From an uncultured Bacteroides sp. (GTDB taxonomy: Bacteria; Bacteroidota; Bacteroidia; Bacteroidales; Bacteroidaceae), in the NCBI GenBank assembly GCA_900556625.1, contig USPQ01000058.1, positions 1 to 16,532 of the forward strand: a stretch of 16,532 nt of DNA, in the 5' to 3' direction. Shown here piece after piece: positions 6,985 through 12,841 of the stretch (position 1 is its first letter; each line of letters starts with the position of its first letter). The translations under genes were made by a program, and so were the position numbers. Under the pieces are notes generated by a model that ran no database searches, was not told where the DNA came from, and saw only the letters and a list, made by a program, of their open reading frames with translations.

Positions 6985-6992
6985 CAAAGATC
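6985..6992 (-). promoter_or_regulatory. candidate promoter -7 element for rclC-rclA
   Basis: The minus-strand sequence GATCTTTG differs from TAnnTTTG at one position. A TTGG, one base off the -33 TTTG, lies 19 nt upstream. A weak core like this suits a promoter that needs an activator. The predicted transcript starts near 6978, about 27 nt before the rclC ATG. Confidence 0.5.
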
Positions 6993-7001
6993 GTGCTTTT
7001 C

Positions 7002-7026
7002 CAATACTTTCCCAATGGCAATACTT
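7002..7026 (-). promoter_or_regulatory. direct-repeat operator candidate for the AraC-family regulator
   Basis: Minus-strand AAGTATTG occurs twice (7026-7019 and 7009-7002) with a 17-bp period, and the flanks are similar (GGAAGTATTGCC and GAAAGTATTGGA). The near copy is 9 bp from the -7 element and the pair overlaps the -33 region. Tandem half-sites overlapping -35 are the usual arrangement for activating AraC-family proteins, and an AraC gene lies immediately upstream. Binding is inferred. Confidence 0.55.
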
Positions 7027-7038
7027 CCGTATCCCTTA

Positions 7039-7878
7039 TCAATTTTTCCCTTCTTGTGTATTTCTAAATTGTACTGCACTCTGTCCGCTTATATTTTTAA
7101 AGAAACGGCTGAAAGAAGCCTGATCCTCAAAACCTAGAATATCAGCAATCTCCTTTGCACTTTTGTTACTGTAAAGCAGAAGGCGTTTGGCTTCCGCTTC
7201 TACTCTCTCGTGAATCACTCGGAGCGGAGAGGGGAGTTTGCATGTGGAAAAGATATTCGATAGTGTTTTGGGGGATTTGTGTAACATATCGGCATAATCC
7301 TGAACCTGCTTCTTCGTACGGAAATGCTCGTCAACTAGATTGTAGTATTGGCGTACGATTTCAAAGCCGGATTCTTTTTCGCGGGTGATATTCATACGGT
7401 TGCGTGCAATGCGCGTACATTGAATGATGAACCGTTTCAGCAGGATACGCAACATTTCTTCCTGCAAACTGTCAGTTACGGTGAACTCGTTTTCCAACGC
7501 TTCGGTGATGGTATCCAATTCCTTGCGTTCTTGCTCATTCAGCATGAAGCGGATCAGATGGGACGAACCGTTGAATAGGAAACCGCTGCATGATACTTCA
7601 TGATCATTTCCATAAATACAATAGAAGTTGCTGTTGAATAGGAGGGTCAGGTATTCACCGTCGATTGATTTGAATTCGAGGTGTTGCAGATGGGTAAGTG
7701 AGATTACCTCATCCTTGACCAATACCATTTCCTGGTGGTCAATTTCTACCGTGATACTTCCGTTGCGCACCCATATAAACTTATAGAGTCCTTTTTCTCT
7801 TTGTAACGCTTTCTCTGTCAGATAAGAATCCGTGAGTGCGAGAGTGCCTTTTAGTTTTGTGTGATATTGTTGTAACAT
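7039..7878 (-). CDS. AraC-family transcriptional regulator, likely RclR-like in role
   Basis: 279-aa regulator. An N-terminal cupin-like sensing domain (about 15-105) precedes a C-terminal double helix-turn-helix of AraC type (about 175-275): first helix pair around DYADMLHKSPKTLSNIF, second in SAKEIADILGFEDQASFSRFFK. Cysteines are C87, C97, C154 and C213; C87 and C97 lie in the sensing domain. E. coli RclR senses HOCl through cysteines, but I could not align the two proteins, so the chemistry here is inferred. The gene begins 2 nt after the cdd stop codon, so the two are almost certainly co-transcribed, and it is followed by rclC-rclA with a direct-repeat site at their promoter. It is expected to activate that pair. 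The inducer is unknown. Confidence 0.88.
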   Translation of the reverse strand: MLQQYHTKLKGTLALTDSYLTEKALQREKGLYKFIWVRNGSITVEIDHQEMVLVKDEVISLTHLQHLEFKSIDGEYLTLLFNSNFYCIYGNDHEVSCSGFLFNGSSHLIRFMLNEQERKELDTITEALENEFTVTDSLQEEMLRILLKRFIIQCTRIARNRMNITREKESGFEIVRQYYNLVDEHFRTKKQVQDYADMLHKSPKTLSNIFSTCKLPSPLRVIHERVEAEAKRLLLYSNKSAKEIADILGFEDQASFSRFFKNISGQSAVQFRNTQEGKN

Positions 7879-7880
7879 AC

Positions 7881-8363
7881 TTATTCCTCCATAGCTGATG
7901 CATCAAATGATAGCGGTAGCAAATCACCTATATTCTTTATTTCGTAAATACATTCTTTGCCGTAGAGCAAGATACGTATTGGTTGCCCATAGCGTTTCTC
8001 CGTTTCCAGAATCACTTGTCGGCAGGCACCGCACGGAGGAATCGGTCGGTCTATAAAATCTTTTTCCGTTCTTGCTGCAATGGCAAGGGTAACGACCGGT
8101 TGGTCGGGATATTGGGAATTGGCATAGAACAGCGTGGTACGTTCCGCGCAAAGTCCCGACGGGTAGGCGGCATTCTCTTGATTTGTTCCTGTTACGACAA
8201 TTCCGTTGCCGAGAAGTGCGGCAGCACCTACCGAAAAATGCGAATAAGGGGAATAGCTGCGTGCTGTTGTATCTTTGGCGGTTTTAACGAGTGCCTGGTC
8301 GGCCTCATTCAGCTCATCATATTGATATACTTTAATCACTGCGGTAATTATGAGGTCTTTCAT
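7881..8363 (-). CDS. cdd: cytidine deaminase
   Basis: Zinc enzyme converting cytidine and deoxycytidine to uridine and deoxyuridine in pyrimidine salvage. The start is taken at the ATG 8363-8361 (160 aa), because the longer frame to 8462 adds 33 residues without family similarity and would overrun the promoter. Seen motifs: HFSVGAAAL (42-50), substrate-binding NQEN (61-64), zinc ligand C72 with catalytic E74 in CAER, and PPCGAC giving zinc ligands C111 and C114. Length and motifs match the homotetrameric Cdd type. The stop is 2 nt before the araC start. A Bacteroides-type promoter lies 36 nt upstream. It diverges from the glucosaminidase gene. Confidence 0.95.
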   Translation of the reverse strand: MKDLIITAVIKVYQYDELNEADQALVKTAKDTTARSYSPYSHFSVGAAALLGNGIVVTGTNQENAAYPSGLCAERTTLFYANSQYPDQPVVTLAIAARTEKDFIDRPIPPCGACRQVILETEKRYGQPIRILLYGKECIYEIKNIGDLLPLSFDASAMEE

Positions 8364-8398
8364 ACGCGTTACGGTATTGGTTTCTACAATTAATGTTA

Positions 8399-8406
8399 CA
8401 AAGTTA
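8399..8406 (-). promoter_or_regulatory. promoter -7 element (TAACTTTG) for cdd-araC
   Basis: Minus-strand TAACTTTG matches the Bacteroides -7 consensus exactly. A weak ATTG lies near the expected -33 position. The implied transcript starts near 8392, about 29 nt before the cdd ATG; this supports the shorter cdd start. Confidence 0.6.
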
Positions 8407-8474
8407 GGAAAGAGATTGATAATCCCAATTATTTTTCGGATTTTTGTGTCCTTATAATACATATCTGAATTAAA

Positions 8475-9380
8475 ATGGAGAACAAACTGTATAGACTTGT
8501 CTTTTTAACCGTAGTTTTCTTCTTTGCCATAGGGATGCAAGCGCAGAGGCGGAATGCCCGCTATGTAGAATATATAAACAAGTATAGCGAGCTGGCTGTT
8601 GAACAAATGAAACTTCATAAGATTCCCGCTAGTATCACGTTGGCGCAGGGATTGCTGGAAAGTGGTGCAGGATATAGTCAGTTGGCGCGAAAGAGCAATA
8701 ACCATTTTGGTATCAAATGTGGCGGCAGTTGGCGGGGGCGTAGCGTCCGTCATGATGACGATGCGCGCAATGAATGTTTTCGTGCTTATAAGCATCCGCG
8801 TGATTCTTACGAAGACCATTCCGATTTTCTTCGAAGAGGAGCCCGTTATGCCTTCCTTTTCAAACTTGATATTACCGATTATAAAGGATGGGCGCGCGGA
8901 TTGAAGAAAGCGGGATACGCAACTGACCCTTCCTATGCTAACCGCTTGATTACGATTATCGAAGATTACGATCTCTACAAATATGACCGCAAAGGTGTTT
9001 ATTCGGAACGTAAGTTACGCAAAAATCCTTGGCTGATGAATCCTCATCAGGTATATATTGCCAATGATATTGCCTATATCGTTGCCCGTAACGGCGATAC
9101 CTTTAAAGATTTAGGTAAGGAGTTTGATATTAGTTGGAAGAAGCTTGTGAAATACAATGATCTGCAACGTGATTATACGTTAGTAGAAGGAGATATTATC
9201 TATCTGAAGAGCAAGAAGAAAAAGGCTTCCAAACCTTATACCGTATATATTGTAAAAGATGGAGATTCCATGCACGGCATCTCTCAAAAATACGGTATCC
9301 GCCTTAAGAATCTGTATAAGATGAATCGTAAGGATGGCGAATATGTCCCCGAAGTAGGAGACCGTTTGCGTCTGCGGTAG
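8475..9380 (+). CDS. secreted N-acetylglucosaminidase (GH73-type) with two LysM modules
   Basis: Peptidoglycan hydrolase exported by an N-terminal signal peptide (about 1-23, ending GMQAQ). The catalytic domain (about 28-170) is the FlgJ/LytF-like glucosaminidase type: PASITLAQGLLESGAGYSQLA holds the catalytic Glu62, followed by NNHFGIKC, FRAYKHPRDSYEDHSDFL and the C-terminal GWARGLKKAGYATDPSYANRL. Two LysM peptidoglycan-binding modules follow: one degenerate (about 190-247, with VARNGDTFKDLGKEF) and one clear (about 254-301, YIVKDGDSMHGISQKYGI). The lysine run KSKKKKASK joins them. Likely role: cell-wall turnover or daughter-cell separation in the periplasm. It diverges from cdd and is followed directly by a pseudogene. 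Confidence 0.92.
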   Translation: MENKLYRLVFLTVVFFFAIGMQAQRRNARYVEYINKYSELAVEQMKLHKIPASITLAQGLLESGAGYSQLARKSNNHFGIKCGGSWRGRSVRHDDDARNECFRAYKHPRDSYEDHSDFLRRGARYAFLFKLDITDYKGWARGLKKAGYATDPSYANRLITIIEDYDLYKYDRKGVYSERKLRKNPWLMNPHQVYIANDIAYIVARNGDTFKDLGKEFDISWKKLVKYNDLQRDYTLVEGDIIYLKSKKKKASKPYTVYIVKDGDSMHGISQKYGIRLKNLYKMNRKDGEYVPEVGDRLRLR

Positions 9381-9381
9381 G

Positions 9382-9986
9382 TTACTGTTTGATAAAAAAG
9401 AATTGCCGAATGACTATCCGGATATGCCTAGCAGCCTGATGCACATATATTTGATAGAAGCGGGACCGAGATTACTTGGCGGGATGTCGGAGGATTCGTC
9501 ATTGTACGCAGAAAAATTTCTTCGTGAGATGGGAGTGAATATTTTGCTGAATAAACGAGTGATAGACTATCGCGACCATAAAGTTATACTCGAAGATGGA
9601 ACAGAAATCGCTACACGTACTTTTATTTGGGTAAGTGGTGTTACCGGAGTAACTATCGGTAACATAATCCATCGTTGATAGGTCGTGGCGGACGTATTCT
9701 GGGCTCTATGACGACAGTAGGACGTAACCGTGCTGTTGCGGAATTTAGTAAAGTGCAGATGCAAGGCTGGTTGGCTTGGGTTATGTGGTTGGTAGTCCAT
9801 CTGCGTTCCATTCTTGGAGTGCGTAACAAGGTGGTCGTGCTTCTTAACTGGATATGGAATTATTTCATTTATGATCAATCTATGCGTATGATTGTCTATG
9901 CGCGAAAAGCAAAAGAAATTCGTGACCGGGAAAAGGTGGAGGCAACTACTCATTTAGGGCAGGATTTACTGTCAGAAGATCAGTAG
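9382..9986 (+). pseudogene. remnant of type II NADH dehydrogenase (NDH-2), three lesions
   Basis: Two adjoining frames encode pieces of an NADH:quinone oxidoreductase of the NDH-2 family. The first (to the TGA at 9676-9678) reads LPNDYPDMPSSLMHIYLIEA, then a central part with GVNILLNKRV and TRTFIWVSGVTG. The second frame continues as SLIGRGGRI, then SMTTVGRNRAVAEF, WLAWVMWLVVHLRSILGV and WNYFIYDQSMRMI, the membrane-anchoring C-terminus. Lesions are: loss of roughly the first half, including the N-terminal FAD-binding Rossmann motif; a one-base frameshift near 9670; and an in-frame loss near 9697 of the segment that normally carries the second FAD motif. It begins right after the glucosaminidase stop. 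It is not expected to make a working enzyme. Confidence 0.9.
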
Positions 9987-10044
9987 CCTTTCCATCATAC
10001 ATAACCGGATACAGCTTTGTGGAAGGAATAAAAATATAGGGCTA

Positions 10045-10078
10045 TTTGCATTGTTTTCAATATAATAACTTATCTTTG
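10045..10078 (+). promoter_or_regulatory. promoter of the histidine-kinase gene (TTTG ... TATCTTTG)
   Basis: TTTG at 10045-10048 and TATCTTTG at 10071-10078 match the Bacteroides -33 and -7 consensus, with a 22-bp spacer, slightly above the usual 19-21. The start site is expected near 10085, about 30 nt before the ATG. Confidence 0.6.
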
Positions 10079-10099
10079 TGCACATAATATTGAAAACAA
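10051..10099. repeat. perfect 13-bp inverted repeat bracketing the -7 element
   Basis: TTGTTTTCAATAT (10051-10063) and its exact reverse complement ATATTGAAAACAA (10087-10099) are separated by 23 bp that hold the TATCTTTG element. In DNA it could be a pair of regulator sites covering the promoter. In RNA the right arm alone is transcribed, so a transcript hairpin from this promoter is not expected. The arms are too close together for the usual Bacteroides invertible promoters. Confidence 0.75.
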
Positions 10100-10114
10100 C
10101 GCTGGCTTTTGCTT

Positions 10115-12724
10115 ATGAATCGACGATATTGCTGTTTGTTTGTAGTTCTCTTTTGGGCTGTTCTTATTCAGGCGGCAGCTACGGAACGTACATTCAATAT
10201 ACTTTTTCTACAATCTTATACAGCGCAGACTCCTTGGCATAGCAGCCTAAACCAAGGATTGGCAAAAGGATTCAGAGAGAGTGGGATAAAGGTGAATATT
10301 ACAACAGAATATCTGGATGCCGATTTTTGGACATTCCGGTCGGAGAAGGTAATCATGCACCGCTTTTGTGAACGTGCCCGTGAAAGGAAGACCGATTTGA
10401 TTGTTACGGCAAGTGATGAGGCCTTTTACACGCTTTTTGCCTGTGGCGATTCGTTGCCCTTGCAGATTCCGGTAGTGTTTTTCGATATTAAATATCCTGA
10501 TGAAAAATTGATTGCTGCCCATCCTAATGTTTGCGGGTTTATTGCCAATCCTGACTTTGATGTGATTCTCCGTCAGGCTCAGAAAATATTTCCTTTACGG
10601 AAAGAAGTGCTTTGTGTGATAGACAATAGTTTTCTGAGTGCAAGGGGGCTTAATGACTTTCAAGAGGAGTGGGACATCTTTCAGAAAGATCATCCGGATT
10701 ATGATATGAAAATCTATAATACCCAGAATCATACGACCAGTCATATTATTGCAGCTATTTGTTATCCGCGTAACAGTCACGGGCGTCTTGTCATAGCTCC
10801 TAAATGGTCTCCTTTCCTCTCATTTGTCGGGAAGAACTCTAAAGCTCCTGTGTTTGCAAGCCAGAATGTAGGGCTGACTAATGGTGTATTCTGTGCCTAT
10901 GACAGTGATGCTTATACTTCGGCTTTATTGGCTGGGCAAAAGGCTTCTCAAGTATTGAAGGGGACATCTCCACAAGAAATAGGAGTAACGGAAAGCAAGC
11001 AGGGATTTATATATGATTATAAGCAATTGGATTTCTTCTACGTTGATCCTGATAAGGTAGCCTCAAGTGGAATAATTGTCAATGAACCTTATTGGGAGAA
11101 GTATAAATTCCTATTTATTCTTCTTTATCCGTCTATTTTGGCGTTGTTGGTTGTTTCCGTCGTATGGCTGATGAGGGTTAACCGGCGCGAATCTAAACGG
11201 CGGATTCAAGCACAAACCCGTTTATTGGTGCAGAATAAGTTGGTAGAACAGCGTAATGAGTTTGATAATATTTTCCATTCTATCCGCGATGGGGTGATAA
11301 CGTATGATACTGATTTGCATATTCATTTTACGAATAGTTCTCTGCTGAAAATGCTCCATTTGCCTAGCGAGGCGGGAGGACGTGTTTATGAAGGGATGAT
11401 GGCAGGCAGTATTTTCAATATATATAATGAGGGGCAGGATATTCTTCATAAGATGCTGAAACAAGTGGCCAGCACAGGGGAGAGCGTGCAGATACCTCAG
11501 GGTTCTTTTATGAAAGAGGTGCATAGCGATAAGTATTTCCCGGTGTCTGGAGAAATTGTACCTATCCGTTCAAGGGGTATGATTACCGGTATGGCGTTTT
11601 CCGCCCGGAATATCTCGGATGAAGAAATGCAAAAACGTTTTTTTGATATGGCGATGGATGAAAGTTCCATTTATCCGTGGCAATTCGATGTGGAAACAAA
11701 TTGTTTCATCTTTCCTCAGGGCTTTTTGACACGTCTGGGATATGAAGAATCGGTTACGATAATTTCACGTGAGGATATGGAGCGGACGGTTCATCCGGAC
11801 GATTTGAAGGAAGTGAAACTGTTATTTGGCAGGGCGCTGACCGGAGAAGATACGAATACGCGCCTGAACTTCCGTCAACGTAACGCTGATGGTGAATACG
11901 AGTGGTGGGAATACCGTTCTTCCGTTATCACAGGATTGACGCAAGACTCGCTGTATAATATATTAGGTGTCTGTCAAAGTATTCAGCGATATAAGACGGC
12001 CGAACAGGAAATGAGGGAAGCGCGTGATAAAGCTCTTCAGACTGATAAACTGAAATCAGCCTTCCTTGCCAATATGAGCCATGAGATTCGCACTCCATTG
12101 AATGCTATTGTTGGTTTCTCTGATTTACTGAGTGATACAAGTGGGTTTACAACAGAAGAAGTTGCTCAGTTTATTGCGACTATTAATAAAAATTGTGGTT
12201 TGCTGTTGGCATTGATTAATGATATTCTTGACTTGTCCCGTATAGAGTCAGGTACGATGGAATTTATCTTTGCGGAACATAACTTACCTCTGCTGTTGAA
12301 GACTGTTCACGATTCGCAGCGGTTGAATATGCCTCCGGGAGTGGAACTGCTGCTACGTATGCCCGAAGGGGATAAAAAGTACCTTCAGACAGATAATGTA
12401 CGCCTGCAACAGGTAGTGAATAATCTGATTAATAATGCGGCTAAGTTTACATTCAGCGGTTCTATCACTTTCGGTTATGAAGAAGAGGAAGAGCCCGGAT
12501 ATACCCGTATCTTTGTAGAAGATACCGGAGTCGGCATTTCGGAAGAAGGTATCCGGCACATCTTTGAACGGTTCTATAAAGTTGATAATTTCACACAAGG
12601 GGCAGGATTGGGATTGAGTATCTGTCAAACAATTGTCGAACGTTTAAAAGGAACTATCTCTGTAACTTCCGAAGTGGGTAAGGGAACCCGTTTCACTGTG
12701 CGCCTTCCCGATTATTGCGAATAA
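10115..12724 (+). CDS. membrane sensor histidine kinase with periplasmic substrate-binding-like domain
   Basis: 869-aa kinase; the ATG at 10115 is preferred over a TTG two codons upstream. A signal sequence or first helix (about 1-21) is followed by a periplasmic domain (about 25-325, starting FNILFLQSYTAQTPWHSSLN) resembling the ABC-type substrate-binding proteins of the PF04392 kind. A membrane helix is at about 332-354. Two PAS-like regions follow (about 383-500 and 510-625; the second ends GVCQSIQRYK like a PAC motif). The HisKA domain has FLANMSHEIRTPLN with His656, and the ATPase domain has the N-box NNLINNAAKF, DTGVG (803-807) and GAGLGLSI. No receiver or DNA-binding domain follows, so it needs a response regulator encoded elsewhere. 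Ligand unknown. Confidence 0.92.
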   Translation: MNRRYCCLFVVLFWAVLIQAAATERTFNILFLQSYTAQTPWHSSLNQGLAKGFRESGIKVNITTEYLDADFWTFRSEKVIMHRFCERARERKTDLIVTASDEAFYTLFACGDSLPLQIPVVFFDIKYPDEKLIAAHPNVCGFIANPDFDVILRQAQKIFPLRKEVLCVIDNSFLSARGLNDFQEEWDIFQKDHPDYDMKIYNTQNHTTSHIIAAICYPRNSHGRLVIAPKWSPFLSFVGKNSKAPVFASQNVGLTNGVFCAYDSDAYTSALLAGQKASQVLKGTSPQEIGVTESKQGFIYDYKQLDFFYVDPDKVASSGIIVNEPYWEKYKFLFILLYPSILALLVVSVVWLMRVNRRESKRRIQAQTRLLVQNKLVEQRNEFDNIFHSIRDGVITYDTDLHIHFTNSSLLKMLHLPSEAGGRVYEGMMAGSIFNIYNEGQDILHKMLKQVASTGESVQIPQGSFMKEVHSDKYFPVSGEIVPIRSRGMITGMAFSARNISDEEMQKRFFDMAMDESSIYPWQFDVETNCFIFPQGFLTRLGYEESVTIISREDMERTVHPDDLKEVKLLFGRALTGEDTNTRLNFRQRNADGEYEWWEYRSSVITGLTQDSLYNILGVCQSIQRYKTAEQEMREARDKALQTDKLKSAFLANMSHEIRTPLNAIVGFSDLLSDTSGFTTEEVAQFIATINKNCGLLLALINDILDLSRIESGTMEFIFAEHNLPLLLKTVHDSQRLNMPPGVELLLRMPEGDKKYLQTDNVRLQQVVNNLINNAAKFTFSGSITFGYEEEEEPGYTRIFVEDTGVGISEEGIRHIFERFYKVDNFTQGAGLGLSICQTIVERLKGTISVTSEVGKGTRFTVRLPDYCE

Positions 12725-12731
12725 ATCGGAC

Positions 12732-12762
12732 TGTTCTTCTTTGATTGTGTCAAATAAGAACA
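12732..12762 (+). terminator. stem-loop after the histidine-kinase gene, possible terminator
   Basis: TGTTCTTCTTTGA and TCAAATAAGAACA can pair over 13 bp with one mismatch around the loop TTGTG, starting 7 nt after the kinase stop. The following CTTCTTCC is a weak U-tract, so termination efficiency is uncertain. Confidence 0.5.
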
Positions 12763-12804
12763 CTTCTTCCGTCAAACAGACCTTTTTTTGTCCTTAAATA
12801 CCTG

Positions 12805-12812
12805 TACCTTTG
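12805..12812 (+). promoter_or_regulatory. candidate -7 element (TACCTTTG) for the DUF5686 gene
   Basis: TACCTTTG matches the Bacteroides -7 consensus and lies 29 nt before the ATG. The only good TTTG (12787-12790) is 14 bp away, closer than usual, although the T-run 12783-12789 reaches the expected -33 position. Confidence 0.5.
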
Positions 12813-12841
12813 TCCCGCTCAATTCAATAGGATTTTAAGGT

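Noticed and set aside
8364..8462. 33-codon N-terminal extension of cytidine deaminase
   Set aside because: The added residues do not look like the family, and a consensus -7 element (8399-8406) lies inside this stretch, so the start at 8363 is preferred.
9403..9986. two small intact genes instead of a pseudogene
   Set aside because: Both frames match consecutive parts of one NDH-2 protein, with clear missing pieces, so decay is the simpler reading.
10051..10099. phase-variable invertible promoter
   Set aside because: Known Bacteroides promoter inversions use arms much farther apart; 23 bp between arms is too short for usual recombinase inversion, and no invertase gene is near. A regulator dyad is more likely.
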